Part shown: one piece after another, positions 1 through 6,542 of the stretch
Layout: every line of letters starts with the position of its first letter
Numbering within the stretch: position 1 is the stretch's first letter
IMG/VR virus record: IMGVR_UViG_3300020215_000107
Location: 1 to 35,526 of that record
Strand: one strand, 5' to 3'
DNA: 35,526 nt
From: a virus
Translations under genes and position numbers: made by a program
The notes under the pieces: model-generated
The model's input: only the letters and a program-made list of their open reading frames with translations
What the model was told of the DNA's origin: nothing
The model's database searches: none

Positions 1-1
1 G

Positions 2-670
2 ATCGCCAAGTTCAAGCGGGCGCCCAGTGTGAGCCGCAAGACCAATCCGTCTCGCGCTGAATGGGAGCAGTTCGTCGCGTACCTGCCGCCCATCGGCCGC
101 GACATCGCGATGGTGGCGTACCTGACGGGTATGCGACCTGGCGAGGCGGCCGGGCTGCTCAAGGCCGAGCTCGTCTACAAGCGGCGTGAGATAGCGCTGA
201 CGGACAGGCCCGGCGCCAAGACCGGTGGCCGTCCGATAGCCGTCGTCGCCGAGGCATGGGAGATCATCGAACGACGGGCGCAGGAGTCGCGCGGCCAATT
301 CGTTTTCGTGGCGCCCTGGGATCCGACCTGCACCAAGCCCATCCGCCGCCACAACTGGGTGACGTGGTTTCAGAAGGCGTCCAAGCGAAGCGGCATCCGC
401 GGCGTCAACGGAGAGCCGCTGGTCTGCTACTCAGCCCGTCACGGTCAGATCACGTCGGCCCTGCGAAAGCCTGGCGTGACACCGTGGGAAGTGGCAGAGC
501 ACCACGGCACGTCGGTGCAGATGATCGAGGAGCACTACGGTCATTTCAACGCCGACGAGCGCGACGAGTTCCGCAGCAAGCTCGAGGAGCAGGACACGAC
601 GCCGATCCGTCGCGGACCGCGTCCCGTGGCGCTGCCGAAGGACCGCGCCAGCAGCGACGACGGCGAGTGA
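2..670 (+). CDS. int: Tyrosine recombinase (phage integrase), left end cut by window
   Basis: Site-specific recombinase that would integrate or excise the phage at attP/attB. The frame is open to the first base, so the gene probably starts outside the window; GTG at 29 is the only visible start. Counting from it, the catalytic domain shows Arg36 (TGMRPGEA), a Lys64 candidate in the beta-hairpin, Arg137-His138 (YSARHG), His158/159 (HHGTS) and the Tyr170 nucleophile (EEHYGH). The usual HxxR box reads YxxR, so its first His is replaced. The N-terminal SAM-like core-binding domain is not visible; the sequence before 29 looks like the linker that normally joins the two domains. The tail after about residue 185 is charged and probably disordered. 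The family is clear; full length is not. Confidence 0.92.
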   Translation: MAKFKRAPSVSRKTNPSRAEWEQFVAYLPPIGRDIAMVAYLTGMRPGEAAGLLKAELVYKRREIALTDRPGAKTGGRPIAVVAEAWEIIERRAQESRGQFVFVAPWDPTCTKPIRRHNWVTWFQKASKRSGIRGVNGEPLVCYSARHGQITSALRKPGVTPWEVAEHHGTSVQMIEEHYGHFNADERDEFRSKLEEQDTTPIRRGPRPVALPKDRASSDDGE

Positions 671-699
671 CGCTTGTCCTACACCGCCACACGTTAGGC

Positions 700-751
700 G
701 CAGGTTCGCGCAAAATCGACCTGCTCAAGCTACTGAACGCGGTACTGAACG
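700..751. repeat. Inverted repeat plus tandem 9-mers, candidate attP core and arm sites
   Basis: GCAGGT at 700-705 is the reverse complement of ACCTGC at 719-724, with 13 nt between. Just downstream TACTGAACG occurs twice, at 731-739 and 743-751, with a 12-bp period, and the second copy abuts the possible -35 element. Paired core-type sites flanked by direct arm-type repeats are typical of lambda-family integrase substrates. Repressor operators would look similar. Confidence 0.35.
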
Positions 752-781
752 TTGACTTTCACGCTTAGCGGCGTGTACAAG
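752..781 (+). promoter_or_regulatory. Possible sigma70-type early promoter
   Basis: TTGACT at 752-757 matches five of six consensus -35 bases. TACAAG at 776-781, 18 bp downstream, matches four of six -10 bases. It points into the early gene block and overlaps the 9-bp repeat array, as a repressible promoter would. It rests on two hexamers only. Confidence 0.3.
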
Positions 782-942
782 AGCACAACCCCACTATGAC
801 CTCTCCGCGCTTCGCCGCTCTTACGCTGCTCGTTGCTGAGAGGCCACGAGCGAAAGCGCGCGAGCTGGGTTTCATGGTGGGGTAACCAAGGAACACGGCA
901 GCGGGCAGCGTTAGGGCGACGAAGCGCCCAGGGAGGTTTACG

Positions 943-1230
943 GTGGTCCGAACAAGTGGTGTTTCCCCAAATGGGCAACCCAACAACGAGGGTTGTCCGA
1001 GGAGGGGAACTGACGAAAATCCTTCCCGTATTTCGGGAAGCGCAAATGATACCGGCGCGGTAACTGGCGAAATCGCTGGACTTTCCCCCCGTCGCCTCGC
1101 CGCCTCGATCCTGACCCGTGCCCGCCAGCGTCGGGCGCGCGAGGTAGGCCGGCGGCTGGCACGGAGGCAGTTCCGCACGGTGGCTGACGTGCTGGAGGCG
1201 GTGCGGGTGGAGTTGGGAGGTGGGCGGTGA
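943..1230 (+). CDS. Small basic protein, first gene of the early block
   Basis: 95 codons from GTG, preceded by GGGAGG six bases upstream. The stop overlaps the next start as GTGA, like most junctions downstream, which supports the 3' end being real. The C-terminal half is rich in Arg and Leu and probably helical. The N-terminal half is Gly/Ser/Asn-rich, has many codons ending in A or T, and coincides with two strong stem-loops. It may therefore be structured RNA with the coding part beginning near 1085, although no ordinary start codon lies there. No family recognised. Confidence 0.5.
   Translation: MVRTSGVSPNGQPNNEGCPRRGTDENPSRISGSANDTGAVTGEIAGLSPRRLAASILTRARQRRAREVGRRLARRQFRTVADVLEAVRVELGGGR
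961..1010 (+). ncRNA. Two-tier stem-loop in early transcript
   Basis: Inner stem: 973-981 (GGGCAACCC) pairs over nine positions, one of them G-U, with 990-998 across an 8-nt loop. Outer stem: 961-968 pairs with 1004-1010 over seven base pairs, with one bulged T. The GAGGAGGGG tract at 999-1007 is partly enclosed. It could be a cis-regulatory leader; no known riboswitch class is recognised. Confidence 0.4.
1022..1040 (+). other. Perfect 7-bp hairpin
   Basis: CTTCCCG (1022-1028), five-base loop TATTT, CGGGAAG (1034-1040). There is no T-run after it, so it is not a standard intrinsic terminator. Together with the structure at 961-1010 it makes this stretch unusually foldable. It could also be a dyad operator. 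Confidence 0.4.
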
Positions 1231-1703
1231 AGGTGTCGGGCGTCCCGAAGCTGTTCCGCCTCGCTGACCTGGAGAAGGCGGACCGGCGCTTCCGTCGCGA
1301 ATGGTGGCCGCTGAAGTCCTACGGCGGCGACTGGGTGACCAATGGGCACTTCTTCGCCCGGTGCATCCCGGACCGCGACCGCGTCATTCCGCGGGACGAC
1401 GCCGCGGTCGCTGCGTGGGCTGGCGGACTGGATAGCAAGAGGCGTGTCCCGGTCGCATTTGTCGGCGACGACTTCGACGAGAACCGCCCATGGACGATCT
1501 GGGAGTGCCGCCGAAGCATCGCAACGGTGCTTTTCGAGCCCTACGCGGCTCTGCTCGACGGCCTGAAACCAGTCCGTCTGATTGACGGCGGGTACATCAC
1601 GGGCGTCGGCAGCCCCGGCCGCGGGGCGGAGTCGATGTATCCGATTGCGGGCATCGACGACACCGGGAAGGTCGCCATCGTGATCATGCCGAGGTGGCCG
1701 TGA
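1227..1703 (+). CDS. Hypothetical early protein, 158 aa
   Basis: GTG start within a GTGA overlap with the gene before. The protein is soluble, with no signal or membrane segment, and is rich in Trp and aromatics (REWWPL near residue 26, DGGYITG near 119). It has a mixed alpha/beta look. No catalytic motif or family is recognised. Its place at the head of the early block suggests a host-takeover or accessory role. Confidence 0.65.
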   Translation: MKVSGVPKLFRLADLEKADRRFRREWWPLKSYGGDWVTNGHFFARCIPDRDRVIPRDDAAVAAWAGGLDSKRRVPVAFVGDDFDENRPWTIWECRRSIATVLFEPYAALLDGLKPVRLIDGGYITGVGSPGRGAESMYPIAGIDDTGKVAIVIMPRWP

Positions 1704-1852
1704 GCGCCACCCAGCAGACCGGCACAGCGGCCATGTCGTCCCTAGCAGCCTACGCCGCCGACCTGGAGAGGAGAGCGAGAGAGCTGCTGAGGCTGGCTAG
1801 GGAGTGGCGAGCCGCGCAGCCACGCGACGTGAAGAGAAGGGAGCGGGTGTGA
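1700..1852 (+). CDS. Short basic helical protein, 50 aa
   Basis: A short gene with GTGA overlaps at both ends: GTG at 1700 over the previous stop, and its own TGA at 1850-1852 over the next GTG. Residues 20-48 are dense in Arg, Glu and Leu and should form one amphipathic helix. The double overlap is the main support. Function unknown; it may partly serve translational coupling. Confidence 0.5.
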   Translation: MSATQQTGTAAMSSLAAYAADLERRARELLRLAREWRAAQPRDVKRRERV

Positions 1853-2217
1853 AAGTCGTCTACGTCGCCGGGGCGTTCCGCGGCCAGACCGCGTGGGACA
1901 TCCAGCGCAACGTGCGCGCCGCCGAGGCCGCCGGCCTGGAGGTGGCCGAGCTCGGCGCGATGCCTCTCATCCCGCACAAGAACACTGAGAACTTCCACGG
2001 CCTGCTGACCGATCGGTTCTGGCTGGAAGGGACGCTGGAACTGATGCGGCGGTGCGATGCGGTCTACGTCTTCAGCCTGCGCGACCTCGAACGCAGCGAG
2101 GGGACGAAGGGCGAGGTGGCCTTGGCGCGCGAGCTTGGGATCCCAGTCTTCCTGACCACGAAGGAAATATCGGCGTGGCTCGCCACCCAGCAGAGCGGCA
2201 CGGGGGAGGGGCGGTGA
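1849..2217 (+). CDS. DUF4406-like nucleoside deoxyribosyltransferase-fold protein
   Basis: Start chosen at GTG 1849 because it overlaps the preceding stop and begins exactly at the conserved strand MKVVYVAGAFRG, the DUF4406 opening (YxAGP/AF-type). An upstream in-frame start would add 15 unrelated residues. The later LMRRCDAVYVFS and EGTKGEVALARELGIPVF segments match the second half of the Rossmann-like nucleoside 2-deoxyribosyltransferase fold, where the Glu after the Ser/Thr-rich loop is typical. 122 aa, a normal size. Phage members are common and mostly uncharacterised; hydrolysis or exchange of a nucleoside-type glycosidic bond is possible. Confidence 0.75.
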   Translation: MKVVYVAGAFRGQTAWDIQRNVRAAEAAGLEVAELGAMPLIPHKNTENFHGLLTDRFWLEGTLELMRRCDAVYVFSLRDLERSEGTKGEVALARELGIPVFLTTKEISAWLATQQSGTGEGR

Positions 2218-2855
2218 GCGCTACGGGGCGAGGGCCGAGGCTTGGCGGCCCTGACGACTTCTACGTAACGCCGTCCTGGTGCGTGCGGCGGTTGCTGGAG
2301 GCGCTGGACGAGCCGCCACAGGGGCCGTTCCTTGAGCCGGCGGCGGGCGACGGGGCGATCATCAAGGCCGTCGGCGGGAGCGACTGGACCGCCGTCGAGT
2401 GCCGCGCCGTCGCCAAACGGGACTTGTTCGCCGCGGGGGCTGGCGTCGTCCACATCGATGACTTCCTGACCTGGGAGCCGCCGCCCGGCCTCGTCATCGA
2501 GACGATCATCACCAACCCGCCCTTTGCGCTCTGCGAGGAGTTCATCAGGCGGGCGGGCGAACTGTTCCCCGACGCGACGGCCTACTGGCTGGTGCGGCTC
2601 GGGTTCCTGGCCAGCGAGAAGCGGACACGGCTGTGGAAGGACATCGGCGCGCCCAACGTCTACGTGCTGCCCAACCGGCCGAGCTTCACGCCCGACGGCA
2701 AGACGGACAGCGCGGACTACTGCTGGATCGAAATCCGCCCCGAGTACTACGACGATGGTGTCTTTCGCGTCCTGGCACCGACGCCAGCGAGTGAGCGCGG
2801 GAAGCGCCAGGCCAGGGGCGTGCTTGATGAGCACGGGCGAGAGGTGGGGCCGTGA
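2214..2855 (+). CDS. DNA adenine-type methyltransferase
   Basis: Class I SAM-dependent methyltransferase, 213 aa from GTG in a GTGA overlap. FYVTPSWCV (near residues 16-24) is the typical entry. FLEPAAGDGAI (around 40-50) is the SAM-binding motif I. TNPPF (about 102-106) is the catalytic NPP[FY] box of amino-methyltransferases (N6-adenine or N4-cytosine). There is no separate target-recognition domain and no restriction partner next door, so it is likely an orphan phage methylase that protects phage DNA or alters regulation. The catalytic class is firm; target base and sequence are unknown. Confidence 0.88.
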   Translation: MSATGRGPRLGGPDDFYVTPSWCVRRLLEALDEPPQGPFLEPAAGDGAIIKAVGGSDWTAVECRAVAKRDLFAAGAGVVHIDDFLTWEPPPGLVIETIITNPPFALCEEFIRRAGELFPDATAYWLVRLGFLASEKRTRLWKDIGAPNVYVLPNRPSFTPDGKTDSADYCWIEIRPEYYDDGVFRVLAPTPASERGKRQARGVLDEHGREVGP

Positions 2856-3064
2856 AGTTCACCCGCACCATCGACGGGCAGCTCGTCGAACTGTTTGGCG
2901 GCACCCGCGGCTGCACCATCAGCGTCAACGGGTCAGCCCACCTGACGCTGCCCGACAGAGAGGCGCTGGCGTGGCTCGTCAAGCACCTGGGGCTGTGCCA
3001 CAGCGCCATCGTCAAGGGCGAGATCCATGCGTATGCGCAGGCGCGATCGGAGGAGGCGGCGTGA
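2852..3064 (+). CDS. Hypothetical early protein, 70 aa
   Basis: GTG start in a GTGA overlap, and its stop overlaps the HNH gene the same way. The N-terminal half looks like a small beta sheet and the C-terminal half like two helices (LPDREALAWLVKHLG). No family recognised. Confidence 0.6.
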   Translation: MKFTRTIDGQLVELFGGTRGCTISVNGSAHLTLPDREALAWLVKHLGLCHSAIVKGEIHAYAQARSEEAA

Positions 3065-3543
3065 GTACTGTTCGCATGTCGTACGCCGAACTGCTGCGCG
3101 ACCCGCGGTGGATTGCGAAGAGGCAGCGCATCCTCGAGCGCGACGGAAACGCGTGCCAGGAGTGCGGGTCGACGCGGCGTCTGCAAGCGCATCACCTGTA
3201 CTACGAGATGGATAAGGACCCGTGGGAGTACGACGACGGCGTCCTCCGGACGCTGTGCGATGCGTGCCACGGCCAGGCTACGGACACGCTGCGAGCGGTG
3301 AGGCGGACCGTTGGTGTGCTCGGGAATCAGTCAGCGCAGTTCGTTCGTGGCTTCGTCGACGCTCTGACGGTCCATCAGGACTTCGGAGGCGCTATCAGGC
3401 CGACGAGCGCCGCTGAGTGGAACGGCATCGCTCGCTACTGGGGCGTGAACTATCTCGAACTGCAGGCCGTCGCCGACGATGACGGCTACCTGACGTTCGA
3501 TGCGATGTGGGAGCTCGCCGCGCGCAAGAAGGGGGCTCGGTAG
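3061..3543 (+). CDS. HNH endonuclease
   Basis: 160 aa from GTG 3061, chosen over earlier in-frame codons because it forms a GTGA overlap. Zinc ligands are seen as C32-x2-C35 (CQEC) and C66-x2-C69-H70 (CDACH). The central HH at 44-45 supplies the first catalytic His of the beta-beta-alpha-metal fold, and DDGVLRTLC fits the Asn/Asp part. The C-terminal 80 residues are extra. HNH proteins of this kind can be homing nucleases, replication-associated nickases or packaging nucleases. It lies among replication genes rather than next to the terminase. Confidence 0.88.
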   Translation: MSTVRMSYAELLRDPRWIAKRQRILERDGNACQECGSTRRLQAHHLYYEMDKDPWEYDDGVLRTLCDACHGQATDTLRAVRRTVGVLGNQSAQFVRGFVDALTVHQDFGGAIRPTSAAEWNGIARYWGVNYLELQAVADDDGYLTFDAMWELAARKKGAR

Positions 3544-3546
3544 TCC

Positions 3547-4494
3547 ATGCCCCGCACGCGACTCCTCCACCCTGACGCCCCCCTCGACGAGGACATCGCG
3601 TCGCTCGGACCGTGCGCTCGGCTGGTGTGGGCCTACCTGCCCTGCCACGCCGACCGCGCGGGCCGACTGCCCGACAAACCGTTCACGTTGAAGCTGGCGA
3701 TTCTGCCAACTGACGACGTGGACATGAACCAAATCCTGGACGAGCTACAGGCCAGGCGACTCATAGCCCGATACGCGACCCCCGACGGCAAGCGCTACCT
3801 CGAGATCCGTTCCTTCGCCCGGTACCAGCGACCGCATACGAACGAAGCGGAATCGACAATACCGCCCCCGCCGGCTGACGCCTACGGCACTACAGTCGCT
3901 AAACCCACGGAAAAACCAGTGGCTCCGTCCAAGGACGCAAGCCCTCCAACCAAGGTAGACAGCGCTCCGCCCTATCCGGTTTCTGATCCGATCGGGACGA
4001 AGGCATCTGATCGGGACGAAGAACCGCGCGCACCCGCGCGCGACCCCAACTTGTTCGAACGCATCTTGGCCATGTTCTGCGCCAAGTGGCAGGTGGTTTA
4101 CGGCGAGTCGTACATCCCGACGCCAAAGGACAAGGCGCAGCTTGGCCGGCTGATAAAGCAATTGCCGGCGGACCACGACACGATCCTCGGAGGCTGCTTC
4201 GACCGTTACCTGGCCAACCGCGACCCGTTCATCGTGGAGAAGATCCGGCACTCGCTGGCCTACTTCTGCACCGACGGCGGGCTGAACAAATACCGGACAT
4301 CCGCGCCAGCTTCGCGACCAGCGCAGCCGCAAGGCCCCGCCCTCTGCGAGTTCCACCGCGACTACCACAACAACAACCGCCCGTCGAAGTACCCGAAGCC
4401 GCAGAGTTGCGACGAGTGCAAGCACATCGCGGCTAGGTCAATGCGACGCGAGGGGCAGCCCACGTCGCTGGGTGATCTGCTGGGGGGTTCATGA
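3547..4494 (+). CDS. O-like replication initiator / replisome organiser
   Basis: 315 aa. Residues 1-100 look like the winged-helix domain of phage replication proteins: LGPCARLVWAYLPCHADRAG, then DVDMNQILDELQARRLI and a beta wing (YLEIRSFARYQRPH). Residues 101-165 are Pro/Ser/Lys-rich linker. Residues 168-250 form a helical domain like DnaD/O C-terminal regions, a helicase-loader type contact. A final C267-x2-H270 and C288-x2-C291-x-H293 set suggests a zinc finger. SSB lies two genes downstream and no helicase gene is seen, so it probably recruits the host helicase to the phage origin. The exact family is uncertain. Confidence 0.68.
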   Translation: MPRTRLLHPDAPLDEDIASLGPCARLVWAYLPCHADRAGRLPDKPFTLKLAILPTDDVDMNQILDELQARRLIARYATPDGKRYLEIRSFARYQRPHTNEAESTIPPPPADAYGTTVAKPTEKPVAPSKDASPPTKVDSAPPYPVSDPIGTKASDRDEEPRAPARDPNLFERILAMFCAKWQVVYGESYIPTPKDKAQLGRLIKQLPADHDTILGGCFDRYLANRDPFIVEKIRHSLAYFCTDGGLNKYRTSAPASRPAQPQGPALCEFHRDYHNNNRPSKYPKPQSCDECKHIAARSMRREGQPTSLGDLLGGS

Positions 4495-4880
4495 GTTTCC
4501 GTCCCCGCCGCGAATGGGTGCCGCCGACGCTCCGCGAGCTGGTCGCGAACATGAACGGGCTCGTCGAGACGGCTGCCCGCGAAGAGAGCAAGTCGCTTGC
4601 AGCCATGCAGCAGTTGCAGCCAGGTGACGCGCGGCTCGGCGACGCGCGGTACGACGTGACCCGGTACAGGGCAGAGCAGCAGCACTGGCGCGGCCAGCTC
4701 GCCTACTGGCGGGACCTGCTCACGCGCTATCCGCAACTCGCAGACAAGCCGGCCGCCATGGCTGTCAAGGCGGACGCCGGGCGCGTGCCATCGCGTGAGG
4801 AGGCACCGCCGAAGCCGCATTGGTCGGAGCCGAGGGAGCGGCAGCCGGGAGACGACGATTTCGAGGAAGCGCAGTTTTAA
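4491..4880 (+). CDS. Hypothetical helical protein, 129 aa
   Basis: ATGA overlap with the initiator gene. Residues 15-85 are long and helical, rich in Gln, Arg and Leu; residues 90-129 are acidic, proline-rich and likely disordered, ending DDDFEEAQF. An acidic tail with terminal Phe resembles SSB-type protein-interaction tips. It sits directly between the initiator and SSB, so a role in replication is plausible. No family recognised. Confidence 0.6.
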   Translation: MSFRPRREWVPPTLRELVANMNGLVETAAREESKSLAAMQQLQPGDARLGDARYDVTRYRAEQQHWRGQLAYWRDLLTRYPQLADKPAAMAVKADAGRVPSREEAPPKPHWSEPRERQPGDDDFEEAQF

Positions 4881-4895
4881 CGAAAGGCAAGGGAC

Positions 4896-5228
4896 ATGAA
4901 CGTCACGATCCAGGGACACGTCATCGGGGTAGCGGACGACTACAAGGCAATCTTGCTGCTGCTCGAGCAACAGCAGGGCACGAAGACCAACACCGTCGCC
5001 GTCAGGTGCTGGGGCAATCAGGTCAAGGAGCGCGCGCAGCAGTTCAGCAAAGGCGACTTGGTGGAGGCGTTCGGCCGCATCAGCAGCCGCCAGGGCAAGA
5101 CCGGCGACCGCTGGTTCACGTCGTTCGAGGCAGAGGGACTGCGACTCGTCGAGGCGGCGAACGCAAAGCCGCCCGTCGCCAACCCCAACCCCGCCCCGCC
5201 TCCCGACGGCGAGGACATCCCCTTCTAG
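4896..5228 (+). CDS. ssb: Single-stranded DNA-binding protein
   Basis: 110 aa. Residues 1-86 fit an OB fold with typical landmarks: V3-T-I-Q-G-H opening, TVAVRCWGNQVKERAQQF, KGDLVEAFGRISS and FEAEGLRLVE. After a Pro/Asn-rich linker it ends in DGEDIPF, the acidic Asp/Ile-Pro-Phe tip by which bacterial SSB binds helicases and repair partners. It is shorter than E. coli SSB (178 aa) because of a short linker. Binds ssDNA during phage replication. The conserved tail makes the call firm. Confidence 0.88.
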   Translation: MNVTIQGHVIGVADDYKAILLLLEQQQGTKTNTVAVRCWGNQVKERAQQFSKGDLVEAFGRISSRQGKTGDRWFTSFEAEGLRLVEAANAKPPVANPNPAPPPDGEDIPF

Positions 5229-5230
5229 CC

Positions 5231-5413
5231 ATGTCCGACCCCGACTTTCTCGAATCGCTGCGGAACTGCGCCGTTTCCATCGACGACGCGATAGCAGCTG
5301 CCTACGACGCCGGTGCGCGCGGGACGCTGGAGAACCTGCACACGATGAAAGCGACGGTGCAGCGAATGATCGAAGCGGAGATGCGACGGGAAGTGAGAGG
5401 AGCGGTGGCATGA
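5231..5413 (+). CDS. Hypothetical helical protein, 60 aa
   Basis: ATG three bases after the SSB stop; its own stop overlaps the next ATG as ATGA. Nearly all helix (SIDDAIAAAYDAGARGTLEN, then a Met/Arg/Glu-rich helix). An earlier in-frame start would overlap ssb in full, so the short form is chosen. No family recognised. Confidence 0.6.
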   Translation: MSDPDFLESLRNCAVSIDDAIAAAYDAGARGTLENLHTMKATVQRMIEAEMRREVRGAVA

Positions 5414-5496
5414 GGGAGCACGAAGACGCGATCGTGGGGCTGGTGTACCTGGCCGTGGTGGCGCTGACCATGGCCGTGCTCTGGGTTCCTAGATGA
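5410..5496 (+). CDS. Single-pass membrane peptide, 28 aa
   Basis: A very short reading frame with ATGA overlaps at both ends (5410 and 5493). After a charged start (REHED) residues 9-26 are a run of Val, Leu, Ala, Met and Trp that would span a membrane. The double overlap favours translation. It could be a small inhibitor or membrane-interacting early peptide; no function can be assigned. Confidence 0.45.
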   Translation: MREHEDAIVGLVYLAVVALTMAVLWVPR

Positions 5497-5777
5497 CCCT
5501 CACCGAACGCACGGCCGCCCTAGGGCAACTGCTGGAGCAGAAGCGCAAGGCGTACGGCGGCCGGAACATCACCAACACCGAAGCCATCCTGTCGACGCTC
5601 TACCCCGACGGCATCCGACCCGACCAGTACCGGGACGTGCTCATCATGGTGCGCGTCTTCGACAAGCTGAGTCGGATCGCTGCGCGTGGAGCGGACGGCA
5701 AGGACCTGGGCGGCGAGTCGCCCTGGATGGACCTGGCGGGGTACGGCGTGATCGGGTGGGAACGGGATGAACCATGA
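5493..5777 (+). CDS. DUF1599/Nmad1-like protein
   Basis: 94 aa. It has the compact helical pattern of phage DUF1599 (nucleotide-modification-associated domain 1) and DUF6378-type proteins: KRKAYGG near residue 18, then VRVFDKLSRIA (53-63) and GGESPWMDLAGYGVIG (73-88), the ES..D..GY.. signature. These proteins are often near phage nucleotide or base-modification genes; their reaction is not established. Neighbours SSB and the methylase upstream fit a DNA-metabolism role. Confidence 0.7.
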   Translation: MTLTERTAALGQLLEQKRKAYGGRNITNTEAILSTLYPDGIRPDQYRDVLIMVRVFDKLSRIAARGADGKDLGGESPWMDLAGYGVIGWERDEP

Positions 5778-5800
5778 CCGCGAGGAGGATCCGATCGTGA
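5774..5800 (+). other. Eight-codon coupling mini-ORF
   Basis: ATG at 5774 overlaps the previous stop as ATGA, and this frame ends at TGA 5798-5800, overlapping the GTG of the next gene as GTGA. The peptide is MTARRIRS. Its tandem AGG-AGG codons (5783-5788) are also the Shine-Dalgarno of the next gene, 8 nt before GTG 5797. It may keep ribosomes moving across the gap by termination-reinitiation. Confidence 0.35.
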
Positions 5801-6273
5801 AATACGTACTCGCGCTATTCGTGTTCTGCGCCATTGCCGGGCTGATGTGGTTCGGGTTCACGCGGCTGTGGCGGTGGCTGGGGTCGCGGCTGTTCAGGCC
5901 CGATGGCGCCGATGCCGCGTGCCGGTTCGTGTGGTGCGTGGCGTACGGGCAGACGGCCGCCACGATGCCGCGCACGTACTGGATCCGCACCAAAGACGGC
6001 TCGTGGACCGACCTATGGGGCCGCAGGGTTGCCGGTCAGACGCCGCACGCTGGCGCCTGCAACATCGCCTGGTGCGAAGGCATGAAGTTCTGGCGTAGCG
6101 CTCTGCCACACGAGTACGCACACGCGCTGTACCTGCGCATCGGCGTCGACACGAGCAGCCACGAGCATCCTGCGTTCAAGCCGGGCGGGCTAGTGGATAA
6201 GGCGACGACGGCGCTGATGGAGTGGGAGGAGGACAGGGAGCGGAACCTAACGGACGAGGCGGTGGCGTCGTGA
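5797..6273 (+). CDS. Membrane-anchored HExxH protein, putative zinc metalloprotease
   Basis: Start chosen at GTG 5797 because GAGGAGG lies 8 nt upstream; an ATG at 5767 adds ten charged residues and lacks this signal. The protein has 158 aa. Residues 3-21 form one membrane segment, followed by Arg/Trp-rich positive residues. Residues 105-109 read HEYAH, the HExxH zinc motif, with His122 and His124 downstream as possible third ligands. The Cys at 42, 47, 88 and 93 could pair. By the positive-inside rule the catalytic part probably stays cytoplasmic, though short anchors can be misjudged. Targets unknown; cleavage of a host membrane or regulatory protein is possible. No known family assigned. 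Confidence 0.62.
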   Translation: MKYVLALFVFCAIAGLMWFGFTRLWRWLGSRLFRPDGADAACRFVWCVAYGQTAATMPRTYWIRTKDGSWTDLWGRRVAGQTPHAGACNIAWCEGMKFWRSALPHEYAHALYLRIGVDTSSHEHPAFKPGGLVDKATTALMEWEEDRERNLTDEAVAS

Positions 6274-6542
6274 GGTGGCCGCGCTGTATGTGGCCCAGCG
6301 TGAGGAAGCGGCACCGCGACGAAATCAAACGTGCGCGTCGACGCGTGCGGTTTCGCTTTGTTGAGGCTGCAATCCCGCTGTACGAGCGCCCCTGCGGCTG
6401 CCCCAATAGCAACTACCTGCCCGACGGGATTCGTTGCTACCAGTATTCGACGCTAGCGCCAGGCGTTCGCTTCGAAGACCTGTGCGAGTGCTTCCAGTGT
6501 GGCGCGGTGTGGTGCTGGGGCGATGTGCAGGTGGACGGATGA
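6270..6542 (+). CDS. Small Cys-rich protein, 90 aa
   Basis: GTG start in a GTGA overlap. The first 30 residues are very basic (VRKRHRDEIKRARRR). Then come CGC near 40, C near 54 and CECFQCG near 72-78, which could make a small zinc finger. A nucleic-acid-binding role is possible from the charge and Cys pattern. No family recognised. Confidence 0.6.
   Translation: MRWPRCMWPSVRKRHRDEIKRARRRVRFRFVEAAIPLYERPCGCPNSNYLPDGIRCYQYSTLAPGVRFEDLCECFQCGAVWCWGDVQVDG

Larger units (their letters stand above)
671..942. other. Non-coding region after integrase: probable attP and early control region
   Basis: No convincing gene lies here. The stretch holds an inverted repeat, a tandem 9-bp repeat, a possible sigma70 promoter and, at its end, a strong Shine-Dalgarno (GGGAGG, 931-936) for the next gene. 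Its place directly after the integrase and before the long early operon is where temperate phages commonly keep attP and the early promoter. No attB partner can be seen, so the attP role is inference. Confidence 0.5.

Noticed and set aside
1010-1016. CTGACGA resembling the hammerhead ribozyme core
   Set aside because: The required GAAA after stem II is absent (GCGCAAA follows the hairpin), and no stem I/III pairing was found.
765-1349. Reverse frame of 194 codons through the leader and first early genes
   Set aside because: No ribosome site or domain; it overlaps forward genes with coupled junctions.
4362-5471. Reverse frame of 369 codons
   Set aside because: Antisense to the initiator, SSB and neighbours, which have clear motifs and coupled junctions.
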